DNA of 64,000 bases from JASHPR01 sp963808705 (GTDB taxonomy: Bacteria > Actinomycetota > Actinomycetes > Streptosporangiales > Streptosporangiaceae): contig CAWEHB010000006.1 of NCBI GenBank assembly GCA_963808705.1, positions 124,001 through 188,000 on the forward strand. Direction: 5' to 3'. Made by a program: the position numbers and the translations under genes. Below are positions 8,710-18,008 of this stretch, one piece after another. The notes below the pieces were generated by a model. It was not told the DNA's origin. It was given only the letters and a program-made list of their open reading frames with translations, and did not search any database. Numbering within the stretch: the stretch's first letter is position 1; every line of letters starts with the position of its first letter.

Positions 8710-9654
8710 TTACGGCCGGCCCGGCGCCGGTTCCGGCTCCGGATCCAGCGCGGGCTCCGGGTCCGGCGCCGACCCCCGCCGGCCACCGCGGGTGGCCAGC
8801 ACCGAGCCGCCGAGGATCAGCGCGAACGCCCCGGCCATCGCGGGCGTGAACCGCTCGCCGAGCACCGCGACCCCCAGGGCCACGGCCACCGCCGGGTTGA
8901 TGTAGGTGATCACGCTCGCCCGGGCCGGGCCGGCCTCCGCGATCAGCCGGAAGAAGATCGGGAACGCCGCAGCCGTGCAGATCACCGCCAGGGCCGCCAG
9001 GGCTGCGAGCACCTGCGCGGACGGCATCGCGCTCGGCCAGGTCAGCGCGGCCAGGGGGGCGTAGACGACCGCGGCGAAGCCCAGGCAGACCGCGGTCATC
9101 TCGAGCGGCGGGAGATCGCCGAGCTTCCGGCTCGCGATCAGCGGCCCGGTCGCGTAGCACACCGCGACCAGCAGTACCTCGGCGATCGACAGGGCGTCGC
9201 CGCCCGCGGCCGTCGGCCCGGCCAGCAGGCCGACGCCGGCCAGCCCGGCCAGCAGCCCCGTCCACCGGATCGCGGTCAGCCGGTCCGTCCCGCCGGTCAG
9301 CCGGGCCAGCACCACCACGACGATCGGCACCGAGGCGACCAGCAGCCCGCTCATCGAGCTGGGCAGCTTGCGCTCGGCCTCGGACAGCAGCAGCCAGGGG
9401 GTGATGATCTCGACGGCCGCGAACGCGGCCAGCCAGCGCCAGTACGGGCGCAGCGTGCCCAGCTGCCCTCGCCGCACGGCCACCGGCAGCAGCAGCGCGG
9501 CGCCGATCCCGACCCGGGCCAGCACCAGCACCGGCACCGGCACGCCCCCCACGGCGACCTTGATCAGCAGGTACGGAATGCCCCAGATCACGCTCATCGC
9601 TGCGAACAGCGCCCAGCCCCGGCGGCTCACGGCTAGCCTCCCTGTAGTCGGCAC
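8710..9654 (-). CDS. EamA/DMT-family transporter
   Basis: 314 aa with ten hydrophobic helices in two repeated halves: the first begins AAMSVIWGIPYLLIKVAV, the second around EVLLVAVCYATGPLIASRK, and PARASVITYINPAVAVALG near the end is characteristic of EamA proteins. Inner-membrane exporter of small metabolites (amino acids or similar); substrate unknown. The C-terminus is a short acidic PDPEP repeat tail. Start at 9654 gives MPTTGRLAVSRRGW; an internal GTG at VSRRGW is an alternative. Divergent from the first Lnt gene. Confidence 0.88.
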   Translation of the reverse strand: MPTTGRLAVSRRGWALFAAMSVIWGIPYLLIKVAVGGVPVPVLVLARVGIGAALLLPVAVRRGQLGTLRPYWRWLAAFAAVEIITPWLLLSEAERKLPSSMSGLLVASVPIVVVVLARLTGGTDRLTAIRWTGLLAGLAGVGLLAGPTAAGGDALSIAEVLLVAVCYATGPLIASRKLGDLPPLEMTAVCLGFAAVVYAPLAALTWPSAMPSAQVLAALAALAVICTAAAFPIFFRLIAEAGPARASVITYINPAVAVALGVAVLGERFTPAMAGAFALILGGSVLATRGGRRGSAPDPEPALDPEPEPAPGRP

Positions 9655-9769
9655 CGTCCTTCATCAGCGCCCGTCCTTGCTCAGCGCATTCCCTCGCTCG
9701 TAGCAGGGCAGGTTCCGGACTACGCTCGCACCAGCGAGCAGTGACCGGAACGGGCAGGCAGGAGGCACG

Positions 9770-11374
9770 GTGGCGCGGACCGGCGCACAGGCCACGGCGG
9801 ACGCGCGGGCCGGGGCCGGCCCGGGCACGCGGCCCGGCGCTGGCAGCGGGCTGCGCACGCTCCCGGCGGCGCTGGTGGCGGTGGCCGGCGGCCTGGCGCT
9901 CGCGGCCGCGTTCCCGCCCACCGGGATCTGGCCGCTCGCCGCCGTGGGCCCGGCGCTGCTCGTGGTCGCGCTGTGGCAGCGCAGCCTGCGCGGTTCCTTC
10001 GGCATCGGGCTCTGCTTCGGCCTGGCGTTCTTCGTCCCGCTGATCTCCTGGCTGGTCAACGTCGCCTGGTACGTGTGGGCCGCCCTTGCGGTCTCGGAGG
10101 CTGTGATCTTCGCGGTGTTCGCCATCGGCCAGCGGCTGATGCTCCGGCTGCCGGGCTGGCCGGCGGCGGTCGCGTGCTGGTGGGTGGCGGTGGAGGGCTT
10201 CCGCGACCGGTGGCCGTACGCCTTTCCCTGGGGCCGGCTGGCCATGAGCCAGGCCCAGGCGCCGACGGTCCGGTGGGTGTCGGTCGGCGGCCCGCCGCTG
10301 CTGACCTTCCTGGTGGCCCTGGCCGGGACCACGCTGGCCTGGATGCTGGTGGCCCCGCACGTCGCAGGCACCCCGATCCGCCGGCGCGCCGTGCCCGCGC
10401 TCGCCTTCGCCGCGGCCGCGGGCCTCGCCCTGGCCGGCGGCCTGTTGCCGTCGGGCCAGCCGGGCGCCGGGACCCCGACCGCGGAGGTGGCCGCGGTACA
10501 AGGCAACGTCCCGCACTCCAAGACGCTGCAGAAGCTGCTGCGGGAAACGACCGTGACCGAGAACCACGCCGCCGCCACCGAGCAGCTCGCCGCGCAGGTC
10601 AAGGCGGGCTCGCGGCCCGCTCCCGACGTGGTGATCTGGCCGGAGAACTCGACCGACATCGATCCCGGCCTGGACCCGTTCGTCTACGCCACGATCGCCG
10701 GCGCGGTCGGCGCGGTCGACCGGCCGGTGCTGGTCGGGGCGGTGCTGCAAGATCCGCTGCGCAACGCGGGCGAGCTCTGGCTGCCGGGCCGGGGCCCGGT
10801 CGCGATCTACGTCAAGCGCCAGCTGGTGCCGTTCGGGGAGTACATCCCGTTCCGCGGCCTGATCTCCTCATTCAGCTCGCTGCCGTCGCTGCAGCCGGTG
10901 AACTTCACGGCCGGGCGCCGCGCGGTGGTGTTCCGGATCGGGAAGATCAGGCTCGGCGACGTGATCTGCTACGAGGTTGGCTTCGACAACCTGGTCTCGT
11001 CAGAGGTCAGCGCGGGCGCGAACCTGCTCACCGAGCAGACGAACGACGCGGACTTCGAGCTGGACGGCCAGCTGGGCGAGACGCTGCAGCAGCTGGCCAT
11101 GGCCCGGATCCGCGCGGTCGAGTTCGACCGCGCCATGGTCGTCGCGGGCACGACCGGGGTCAGCGCGATCATCGCGCCGGACGGGGCCCTGATCGCCAGC
11201 AGCCGGACCTGGCAGCGGGCCATCCTCGAGGCCCGGGTGCCGCTGCTGAGCAACGCCACGCTGGCGCAGCGGCTGGGCGAGTGGCCGGAGATCGTGTTCA
11301 GCGCGCTGGCGATCGCGGCGCTGGCCTGGGCGATCGCTCTCGGCATCGCGGACCGGCGCCGGGCCGCACCATGA
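9770..11374 (+). CDS. lnt: Apolipoprotein N-acyltransferase, first of two tandem copies
   Basis: 534 aa from GTG 9770 with AGGAGG at 9760-9765. About six N-terminal membrane helices precede a nitrilase-type (CN hydrolase) domain. The catalytic triad is visible: E292 in WPENS, K349 in YVKRQLVPFGEYIP, C400 in GDVICYEVGF; a last TM helix closes the protein. Transfers an acyl chain from phospholipid to the N-terminal cysteine of lipoproteins on the outer face of the membrane. Followed 75 bp downstream by a second Lnt gene. Confidence 0.93.
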   Translation: MARTGAQATADARAGAGPGTRPGAGSGLRTLPAALVAVAGGLALAAAFPPTGIWPLAAVGPALLVVALWQRSLRGSFGIGLCFGLAFFVPLISWLVNVAWYVWAALAVSEAVIFAVFAIGQRLMLRLPGWPAAVACWWVAVEGFRDRWPYAFPWGRLAMSQAQAPTVRWVSVGGPPLLTFLVALAGTTLAWMLVAPHVAGTPIRRRAVPALAFAAAAGLALAGGLLPSGQPGAGTPTAEVAAVQGNVPHSKTLQKLLRETTVTENHAAATEQLAAQVKAGSRPAPDVVIWPENSTDIDPGLDPFVYATIAGAVGAVDRPVLVGAVLQDPLRNAGELWLPGRGPVAIYVKRQLVPFGEYIPFRGLISSFSSLPSLQPVNFTAGRRAVVFRIGKIRLGDVICYEVGFDNLVSSEVSAGANLLTEQTNDADFELDGQLGETLQQLAMARIRAVEFDRAMVVAGTTGVSAIIAPDGALIASSRTWQRAILEARVPLLSNATLAQRLGEWPEIVFSALAIAALAWAIALGIADRRRAAP

Positions 11375-11440
11375 ACTCTTTTCATCCTCCCCCGACCGCC
11401 CACATACTCTGAGCCTGAGATCCACGGATGGAAAAGGTTC
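11373..11440. promoter_or_regulatory. Imperfect inverted repeat between the two lnt genes
   Basis: GAACTCTTTTCATCC (11373-11387) and GGATGGAAAAGGTTC (11426-11440) pair along their length with one bulge on each side, loop about 38 nt. The second arm ends 9 bp before the GTG of the second gene. Could act as attenuator or partial terminator, or hold a protein site; the sequence does not decide. Confidence 0.4.
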
Positions 11441-11449
11441 AATAGAGGC

Positions 11450-13123
11450 GTGGGATTCTGGCGCGGACTGCGGCGCGCGTTCAGCCAGCCGGCCCGCTAC
11501 GCGGCGCTGGTGGCCGGCGCGCTGCCCGCGCTGGCCTTCCCGGCCCCGAACCTGGAGTTCGTGGCCTGGTTCGGCCTGGTCCCCGGCATGCTGGTGCTGC
11601 GCGCCGCGCCGTCGGGGCGCGAGGCGGCCGTGCGCGGCTGGTGGTTCGGCACCGGGTTCCTGCTCGCCTCGCTGTACTGGCTGGCGCCCAACCTGGGTCC
11701 CGGGCTGCTGCTGGTCACCGCGTTCATCGGGGTGCTGTGGACCGGCTTCGGCGTCGCCACCCGGGGGCTGCTGCGCGACCCGGTGACGCCGGGGCGCGCG
11801 CTCGCCGCGCTCGCGGTCGTGCCGAGCTGCTGGCTGGTGGCCGACTGGATCCGCTCCTGGCAGGGGTTCGGCGGCCCGTGGTCGGTGTACGGGGCGAGCC
11901 AGTGGCAGCATCCCGCGATCCTGGCCCTAGCCGCGCTCGGCGGGGTCTGGCTGGTCAGCTTCGCGCTGGTCGCGGCCAACACCGGCATCCTGATCCTCCT
12001 GGTGACCCGGCCCGTCCCGGTCCGGCTGATCGGGGCGGCCAGCGTGGCCGTCGCGATCGCGGCCGGCCCGGTGGCGTTCGCGTTCACGTCGGCTGCTCCG
12101 GTCAGCCGGCAGGTCACGGTCGCGCTGGTGCAGCCGGGCGTGGTGCGCAACCCCACGCTCAGCGCCTATGCCAGCCAGCGGCTGTCGGCCGGCCTGGGCC
12201 CCGATCACGCCGACCTGATCGTCTGGGGGGAGAGCAGCGTCGCGGTCGACCTGAGCCTGCCCAGCTCCGCCCCGCGGCTGCGCCAGCTTGAGGCGCTGTC
12301 GGTGGCCGACCGCGCGCAGCTGCTGGTGAACCAGGATTCGGTCGTCGACGGCAACCACTCCAAAGTGACGCTGCTGATCGGCGGCAACGGCATCGACGGC
12401 CGTTACGTCAAGACCCGGCTGGTGCCGTTCGGCGAGTACATCCCGTTCCGGCAGCAGCTCGGCTGGCTGACCAAGATCAGCAAGGCGGCCGCGCAGAACA
12501 TGGTCCCGGGGACCGGGGCGCACGTCCTGCGGGTCACCACGCCCAGCGGCCCGCTCACGATCGGGGTGCTGATCTGCTTCGAGTCGGCGTTCCCCGACAT
12601 GTCCCGGGTGGACACCGACCAGGGAGCCCAGCTGATCGTCTACCAGACCTCGGACTCCACCTGGCAGGCCGGCTGGGAGTGGGCCCAGGCGCAGCACGCC
12701 GCGCTCAGCGCGCTGCGCGCCGCCGAGACCGGCCGCCCGGTCATCCAGGCGGCGCTGACCGGGGACTCGGTCGCGTTCGACGACCGGGGCCGGCTGCTGG
12801 TGTGGAAGGGCTCGGAGTTCCGCGGGGTCGCCGTGGTGCGGCTCGGCCTCCCGCCGGCGTCCGCCCGGACGCTGTATGACCGGCTGGGCGACTACGTTCC
12901 GTGGACCGCGGTGGCGATCGCCGTGCTGGCCGCGGTCATCGGGCTGATCCGGGCCGACCGGATGCGGATTAGTCGGTATCGTCCGACCGGACTACCCTGG
13001 GACGGCAACCCCAGGCGCGACCGGTCCGGTGCCGTGGCGGGCACCGCCCGGGACGGCGCCGCCGCGAGCGGTTCCGCCCGGAGCGATGGCAGCCCGGCGG
13101 CCGCGCCGCCATCCGAGCAGTGA
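11450..13123 (+). CDS. lnt: Apolipoprotein N-acyltransferase, second tandem copy
   Basis: 557 aa. Same plan as the first copy: N-terminal membrane helices, CN-hydrolase domain with E261 in WGESS, K321 in YVKTRLVPFGEYIPF and C376 in GVLICFESAFPD, a C-terminal TM helix (near 480-500), then an extra hydrophilic tail rich in Arg, Ala and Ser. Triad intact, so probably active. Sequence identity to copy one is moderate, so the pair is old rather than a fresh duplication. The GTG start has only a weak GAGG just before it; no better in-frame start was found. The stop overlaps a possible GTG of the next frame. Confidence 0.9.
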   Translation: MGFWRGLRRAFSQPARYAALVAGALPALAFPAPNLEFVAWFGLVPGMLVLRAAPSGREAAVRGWWFGTGFLLASLYWLAPNLGPGLLLVTAFIGVLWTGFGVATRGLLRDPVTPGRALAALAVVPSCWLVADWIRSWQGFGGPWSVYGASQWQHPAILALAALGGVWLVSFALVAANTGILILLVTRPVPVRLIGAASVAVAIAAGPVAFAFTSAAPVSRQVTVALVQPGVVRNPTLSAYASQRLSAGLGPDHADLIVWGESSVAVDLSLPSSAPRLRQLEALSVADRAQLLVNQDSVVDGNHSKVTLLIGGNGIDGRYVKTRLVPFGEYIPFRQQLGWLTKISKAAAQNMVPGTGAHVLRVTTPSGPLTIGVLICFESAFPDMSRVDTDQGAQLIVYQTSDSTWQAGWEWAQAQHAALSALRAAETGRPVIQAALTGDSVAFDDRGRLLVWKGSEFRGVAVVRLGLPPASARTLYDRLGDYVPWTAVAIAVLAAVIGLIRADRMRISRYRPTGLPWDGNPRRDRSGAVAGTARDGAAASGSARSDGSPAAAPPSEQ

Positions 13124-13182
13124 GCCTCGACGGTGAGGCAGACAACATGAAGCCGTCGCAATCCGCACTGGGAGGTTCGGAC

Positions 13183-14490
13183 GTGGGCGCAACCGGCCCC
13201 GCACCCGCGCGCAGGTACCGATGGACGGCCGCGGTCGCGATCTGCGGCGTGCTCGGCCTGGTCACCACGGCCTGCTCGGGCGGCAGCGGCACGAGCACGG
13301 GCGCGGGCGGCATGCACACCGCGAGCGCGAAGCCGTCCGGCGTGGCGGTGTCCATCACGCCCGGCAACGGCAGCCGCGACGTCCAGCCGGGCCAGGGCAT
13401 CACGGTCACGGCCACGCACGGCAAGCTCAGCAACGTGGCCGTGACCACGCCGGGCGACCCGGTCAGCGGGACGATGAACGCCGCCGGCACCGTGTGGCAC
13501 AGCACCAACGCGTCGCTGGACGCGTCGCAGAGTTACACGGTCACCGCGAAGGCGGCCGGGGCGTCGGGCCAGACGGTCACGCAGACGTCCGCGTTCCGGA
13601 CCCTGACCCCGGCGCAGACGTTCACCACGGAGATCCTCGAGGGGGCGGGCCAGACCTACGGCGTGGGCATGCCGATCATCCTGTACTTCAACCGGCAGAT
13701 CACCAACAAGGCGGCGGTGGAGCGGGCGCTGCAGATAAAGACGTCGAAGCCGGTCGTGGGCGCCTGGTACTGGGATGACCCGTGCAACATGGCGCCCGTC
13801 TGCCTGTACTTCCGGCCGCAGAGCTACTGGCCGGCGGGCACCCAGGTGAGCTTCACCGCGAACCTGAACGGCATCGAGGGCGCCCCCGGCGTGTACGGCT
13901 ACCACACCCTGACCCAGTCGTTCACCATCGGCCAGTCGCTCATCGTGACGGCCAGCACCGCCACCCACTACATGAACGTCTACCGCGACGGCACGCTGTT
14001 CGCCCGCTGGCCGATCAGCACCGGGCGGCCCGGCGACAACACGCCGAACGGCACCTACCTCACCATCGAGAAGGCCAACCCGGTGGACATGATCGGGCCG
14101 GGCTACAACATCGAGGTGCCCTGGTCGGTCCGGTTCACCTGGTCCGGCGACTACCTGCACGACGCCTACTGGTCCGTGGGCGAGCAGGGCTTCACCAACG
14201 TCAGCCACGGCTGCGTGAACATGCCGCCCGTCGACGCGGAGATCTACTACAACATGGCGGTCCCCGGTGACCCGGTGACGATCACCGGCAGCCCGCGGGC
14301 CGGCACCTTTGACAACGGCTGGACCATGTGGTTCCTGCCGTGGGCCCAGTACCTGAAGGGCAGCGCGACCGGCGAGGCCGTCGAGGCCGGGCCGAGCGGC
14401 AGCACGTTCGTCAGCCCCTCGGCGGTGCCGGCCCCGGCCGCGACCGCCCCGCTCGGCGCCCCGGACCCGGGCAACTGGGCCGCGTCGTAA
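13183..14490 (+). CDS. L,D-transpeptidase lipoprotein (Ig-like domains + YkuD)
   Basis: 435 aa from GTG 13183, chosen because GGAGG sits 7 bp upstream (13171-13175) and it gives a normal 30-residue signal peptide ending LVTTA-C, with Cys31 as the likely lipidated residue. Two Ig-like domains follow, then the YkuD catalytic domain with H-DAYW and SHGCVNM; C344 is the nucleophile. It forms 3-3 cross-links in peptidoglycan or attaches proteins to it, outside the membrane. In-frame ATG 13147 and GTG 13120 (overlapping the lnt stop) are alternatives. Being downstream of two Lnt genes fits a lipoprotein. Confidence 0.92.
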   Translation: MGATGPAPARRYRWTAAVAICGVLGLVTTACSGGSGTSTGAGGMHTASAKPSGVAVSITPGNGSRDVQPGQGITVTATHGKLSNVAVTTPGDPVSGTMNAAGTVWHSTNASLDASQSYTVTAKAAGASGQTVTQTSAFRTLTPAQTFTTEILEGAGQTYGVGMPIILYFNRQITNKAAVERALQIKTSKPVVGAWYWDDPCNMAPVCLYFRPQSYWPAGTQVSFTANLNGIEGAPGVYGYHTLTQSFTIGQSLIVTASTATHYMNVYRDGTLFARWPISTGRPGDNTPNGTYLTIEKANPVDMIGPGYNIEVPWSVRFTWSGDYLHDAYWSVGEQGFTNVSHGCVNMPPVDAEIYYNMAVPGDPVTITGSPRAGTFDNGWTMWFLPWAQYLKGSATGEAVEAGPSGSTFVSPSAVPAPAATAPLGAPDPGNWAAS

Positions 14491-14551
14491 GCCGCGGCGG
14501 TCGCCTCGGTCGTCATGTACCGGTCAGGCACATGCGGTAGAACAGAAGGCC

Positions 14552-15202
14552 ATGGAAAGCTTCCTGACCCACGCGGGCTACGCGGCGATCATCGTCTTCG
14601 GCTTCCTCGAAGCGTGCTGCATCCCGATCTCCTCCGAGATCACGTTCGGCTTCGCCGGCGTGCTCGCCTACCAGGGCCACCTCAACCTCGCCCTCGTGAT
14701 CATCATCGGGACGCTGGCCGAGATGGCGGGCTCGTACACCTCCTACGCCGTGGGACGGGTGGGAGAACGGCCGGTGGTCGAGCGGCTCGGCAAGTACGCG
14801 CTGGTTACCAGCAAGGACATCGACCGGGCCGAGCGGTTCTTCGCCGGCCGCGGCGCCTGGACGGTGGCCGTCGGCCGGATGCTCCCGTTCATCCGCGCGT
14901 TCACGTCGCTCGTCGCCGGCCTGGTCGAGGTGCCCGCGGCCCAGTTCGGCATCCTCAGCCTGATCGGCACCTTCGTCTACGTCACCGCGCTCTCGGTCAC
15001 GGGCTATGCGCTCGGCAGCACCTGGCACACCGTCTCGCACTACCTCTCGGCCGCCAGCTACGTGCTCGTCGCCCTGGTGGTCGTGGCCCTGGTCGGGCTG
15101 ATCCTCTACCGGCTGCGCGAGGTCAGGAAGGAAGCGGCCGCGGCCGCCACCGCCTCCCAGGCCGGCGACCCGGACGTCGAGTCGCGGCCGACGTCACGTT
15201 AG
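14552..15202 (+). CDS. DedA family (VTT-domain) membrane protein
   Basis: 216 aa. FLEACCIPISSEITFGFAG at the N-terminus and GRMLPFIRAFTSLVAGLVEV in the middle are the re-entrant loop and conserved RxxPxxR region of DedA proteins; four to five TM helices in all. DedA proteins are proposed lipid-carrier (undecaprenyl phosphate) or phospholipid flippases linked to the proton gradient. AGAAGG precedes the ATG. The last 9 bp overlap the convergent serine hydrolase gene. Confidence 0.9.
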   Translation: MESFLTHAGYAAIIVFGFLEACCIPISSEITFGFAGVLAYQGHLNLALVIIIGTLAEMAGSYTSYAVGRVGERPVVERLGKYALVTSKDIDRAERFFAGRGAWTVAVGRMLPFIRAFTSLVAGLVEVPAAQFGILSLIGTFVYVTALSVTGYALGSTWHTVSHYLSAASYVLVALVVVALVGLILYRLREVRKEAAAAATASQAGDPDVESRPTSR

Positions 15203-16444
15203 GGCCTGGTAGACCAGCTGGCGCAGCTGGGATCGGATCGGGTGCGCGCTCGACGGGAGCAGCTGAGTGAAGAAGGAGACGGTCAGCTCCTCGGCCGGGT
15301 CCACCCAGAACGCCGTGGAGGCCGCACCGCCCCAGGAGAACTCGCCCGCCGAGCCGAGCGTCTTGCCCGCCGCCGTGTCGATGACCACGGCGAAACCCAG
15401 GCCGAAGCCGACGCCGCGGAACGGCGCCTCGGCGAACAGCGCCCGGCCGAAGGTCTCCAGGTCGGCTCCGCCCGGCAGGTGGTTGCGGGTCATGTAGGCC
15501 AGGGTCCGCGGGCCGAGCAGGCGCACGCCGTCCAGTTCCCCGCCCGGGCTGCCCGGCCGGTCGAGCAGCATCTGGGTGAACCGGTGGTAGTCGGCCGCGG
15601 TAGAGATCAGGCCCCCGCCGCCGCTGAGCACCCGTGGCAGGCGGTGGGCCACCTTGCTCATGGCGTCGAACCGTCTGGCCGGGCCACTCGGCGGGGGGAC
15701 CGGGGTGTAGAGCGCGGCGAGCCGCCCCATGTCGGCCTCGTCGACCCAGAAGCCGGTGTCGGTCATGCCCAGCGGGCCGAGTATCCGGGCGGACAGGAAC
15801 TCGTCCAGGCTCTGGCCGGAGGCGACCTCGACCACCCGGCCGAGCACGTCGGTGGCCACCGAGTAGTTCCACTCGGCGCCGGGCTGGAACAGCAGCGGCA
15901 GGGCCGCCCAGGCGTCGCAGCACTGCGCCAGGTCCATGCCGTGCGGCGTGCCCCACTCGAACCCGGCGTCACGGTACCGCGCGTCGACGGGGTGCACCCG
16001 GTGGAAGCCGTAGGTCAGGCCCGCGGTGTGGGTGAGCAGGTGCCAGATCCGCACCGGCTCGGTGGCGGGCACCGTCACCGGCCGCAGGTCGGATCCCCCG
16101 GCATACACCCGGACATCACCAAAGGACGGGACGAACGCGCTCACCGGGTCGGTCAGCTCGAACGCGCCCTCCTCGTAGAGCATCATCGCCGCGACCGAAG
16201 TGATCGGCTTGGTCATCGAGTAGATGCGCCACAGGGTGTCGGTCTCGACCGGCAGCCCCGCCTCCAGGTCCCGGGAGCCGTAGCCGGACACGTGCGCCAG
16301 CCGGCCCCGCCTGCTCACCGTGATCAGCCATCCGGGCAAGCGGCCGTCGTCCACGTAGCGACGGAAATGCCGGTCGATCCGGTCCAGCCGGGCCGGGTCG
16401 AACCCCACCTCAGCCGGGTCCGCGTCCGCCTTCAGCTCGCTCAT
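15194..16444 (-). CDS. Serine hydrolase, beta-lactamase class C / EstB type
   Basis: 416 aa from ATG 16444, which has AGGAGG in front. The SxxK motif is SMTK in RIYSMTKPITS (about residue 80), and the Tyr motif is WNYSVATDVLGRV. The third motif (KTG/HxG region) is represented by FSWGGAAST. This is the layout of EstB-like esterases and penicillin-binding-protein-type hydrolases. No signal peptide, so cytoplasmic; probably an esterase rather than an antibiotic-resistance enzyme. Convergent with dedA, overlapping by 9 bp. Confidence 0.9.
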   Translation of the reverse strand: MSELKADADPAEVGFDPARLDRIDRHFRRYVDDGRLPGWLITVSRRGRLAHVSGYGSRDLEAGLPVETDTLWRIYSMTKPITSVAAMMLYEEGAFELTDPVSAFVPSFGDVRVYAGGSDLRPVTVPATEPVRIWHLLTHTAGLTYGFHRVHPVDARYRDAGFEWGTPHGMDLAQCCDAWAALPLLFQPGAEWNYSVATDVLGRVVEVASGQSLDEFLSARILGPLGMTDTGFWVDEADMGRLAALYTPVPPPSGPARRFDAMSKVAHRLPRVLSGGGGLISTAADYHRFTQMLLDRPGSPGGELDGVRLLGPRTLAYMTRNHLPGGADLETFGRALFAEAPFRGVGFGLGFAVVIDTAAGKTLGSAGEFSWGGAASTAFWVDPAEELTVSFFTQLLPSSAHPIRSQLRQLVYQALT

Positions 16445-16774
16445 GACGCCCTGCCTCCTCGGCCTGGTCCTTCGCCACCCGGCTCGTCCCGGCGGCGGGG
16501 CCTGCCCTCGATCCTGCAGCCTCCCGGCGCCGCTAGTCCAGCCCGGCCCCCCGCCAACCCAGCCCGGCCGCGGCGCTCCCCGCCGGGAGGCCGCTGGCTG
16601 CGGCATGCTGCCGGCTGAGGAGCGCTTCGTCCGCTACGCGTGCTCGATGGCCTCGTCGGCGCCGGGCTGGCTGCACGGACCGCCTTCTGTTCCTTTCTTC
16701 TCCTGTGCCGCGATGAGCAGCGGGACAACCGTGATCACGTCATCCCGCCCTTGCTTGCAGCCCGCCGCCCAGTT

Positions 16775-16999
16775 AGCGGCGTCTCTCACGATCTGCGCCG
16801 TCTGGGTCGCGAGCGTGCCGGTTTCCTAGGCGAAGAGGTGTTCTTGCGCGTCGAGGCCGAGGCCGAATCCGTATGGGACTGGGAACCGCAGGTCGTCCCC
16901 GGCCTGCTGCAGACGGAAGAATACGCCAGGGCAGTGATGCTCGGCTGGACGGCGATGTTCCACAAGATCTCGCCGTCAGGGGGCGGAGATGACCCGTAG
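16775..16999 (+). pseudogene. Remnant of a HTH-DUF5753 regulator (Scr1 type)
   Basis: In one frame, LRRLGRERAG (16784 onward) resembles the start of the XRE-type helix-turn-helix, and VWDWEPQVVPGLLQTEEYARAVM is the hallmark of DUF5753. The helix-turn-helix core between them and the rest of DUF5753 after FHK are missing, and no start with a ribosome binding site leads into it. So this is a deleted copy of a common actinobacterial regulator. The rest of the 625-bp gap (16445-17069) holds no other coding stretch I can recognise. Confidence 0.7.
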
Positions 17000-17069
17000 G
17001 GCCGACGGCGGACGTCCGGGGCGCGCGGCTCTTTGACACGGCGCGCGCGGCGGCGGTGTACTGCCCTGC

Positions 17070-17444
17070 ATGACGGATACGACGAGTACGGCAGGCACCC
17101 CGGAGTCCACGGCTGCTACTTTTCCTGTCACCACTGCGTTCGAGCTGCCGGGCAAGGTGGTGGAACGGAATCTCGGCATCACGTTTGGTCTGGTGGTGCG
17201 GGCGATGGGCTTCAGCAAGACCGTCGCCGGCGGGATTTCGTCGCTGCGCCAAGGCGAGGTTTCGCAGTTCACGGTAGTTCTCGAAGACGCCCGCAGGCAT
17301 GCGATCGACCGAATGATCGAGAACGCGAAGCTGCTCGGCGCCAACGCGGTGATCGCGATGCGCTTCGACTCCTCCGAGATCGGCAAGGCACGCGCCGAAG
17401 TCGTCGCCTACGGCAGCGCGGTGGTCGTCACGCCGCCGGCATGA
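17070..17444 (+). CDS. YbjQ family (heavy-metal-binding domain) protein
   Basis: 124 aa. After a Thr-rich N-terminus comes the YbjQ fold: VVERNLGITFGLVVR, GGISSLRQGEVSQFT, RMIENAKLLGANAVIAMRFD and VVAYGSAVVV. These small proteins form pentamers and were named for supposed metal binding; the biochemical role is not established. Its stop overlaps the ATG of the next gene (ATGA), so the two are coupled. Confidence 0.9.
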   Translation: MTDTTSTAGTPESTAATFPVTTAFELPGKVVERNLGITFGLVVRAMGFSKTVAGGISSLRQGEVSQFTVVLEDARRHAIDRMIENAKLLGANAVIAMRFDSSEIGKARAEVVAYGSAVVVTPPA

Positions 17445-17845
17445 GCGAGCCCGGGGGCGGTGCGCCGGCCGGGCGGCGCTCGCTGCTCGGGGACGCCGAC
17501 CGCGAGCGCCTACTCGTGCTGCTGCGCGAGCATTACGCCGTGGGTCGGCTGGACCTGGACGACCTGCGCCACCGGGTCGGTGTCGTGCTGGCCGCGGCCT
17601 ATGCCGAGGAGGCCGCGGTGGCCCTGGCCAACCTCCCGCCCGCAGGTGTCCCCGATACGCCGGGCGCCGGGCGCAGCGGGGATTCCCGCGGGCGGCACGC
17701 CCAGACGCGCAAGCCCGAGCCGGGCTGGGTGCCGACGGCTGAGCGGTTCCGCGATCCGGCCAGCGGCGTGATCATGCGGGTCTGGATCGACCCGTCAGAC
17801 GAGAGCCGCCACTACGTACCGGACGACGCCCCCACACCTTTGTGA
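17441..17845 (+). CDS. DUF1707-domain protein
   Basis: 134 aa starting at the ATG that overlaps the YbjQ stop. LLGDADRERLLVLLREHYAVGRLDLDDLRHRV matches the DUF1707 (SHOCT-like) pattern DADRE-V--L--H---GRLDLDEF--R. The C-terminal part (about 85-134) ends with RVWIDPSDESRHYVPDD. No membrane helix, unlike many DUF1707 proteins. Function unknown; the domain often sits next to membrane or stress genes. Confidence 0.85.
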   Translation: MSEPGGGAPAGRRSLLGDADRERLLVLLREHYAVGRLDLDDLRHRVGVVLAAAYAEEAAVALANLPPAGVPDTPGAGRSGDSRGRHAQTRKPEPGWVPTAERFRDPASGVIMRVWIDPSDESRHYVPDDAPTPL

Positions 17846-18008
17846 GCAGGTCGAAGAACGCCCGGTACCGGCCGAACGCGGTGCGCAGCAGCTCGGTGTC
17901 CGCGCCGTCTTCCTGCCACGATGCGCGAAGGCGCGGAAGCTTATCTGCCCAGCAAAGAGCCCGCCAGCTCGTCTGGCACCCGCCAGGCCCAGTGCGAGTC
18001 GCGCAGGC

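Noticed and set aside
17846..18008. Possible extra minus-strand gene (SLRDSHWAWRVPDELAG and LLRTAFGRYRAFFDLL in two frames)
   Set aside because: Protein-like patches lie in different frames with no start; at most a remnant, too weak to annotate.
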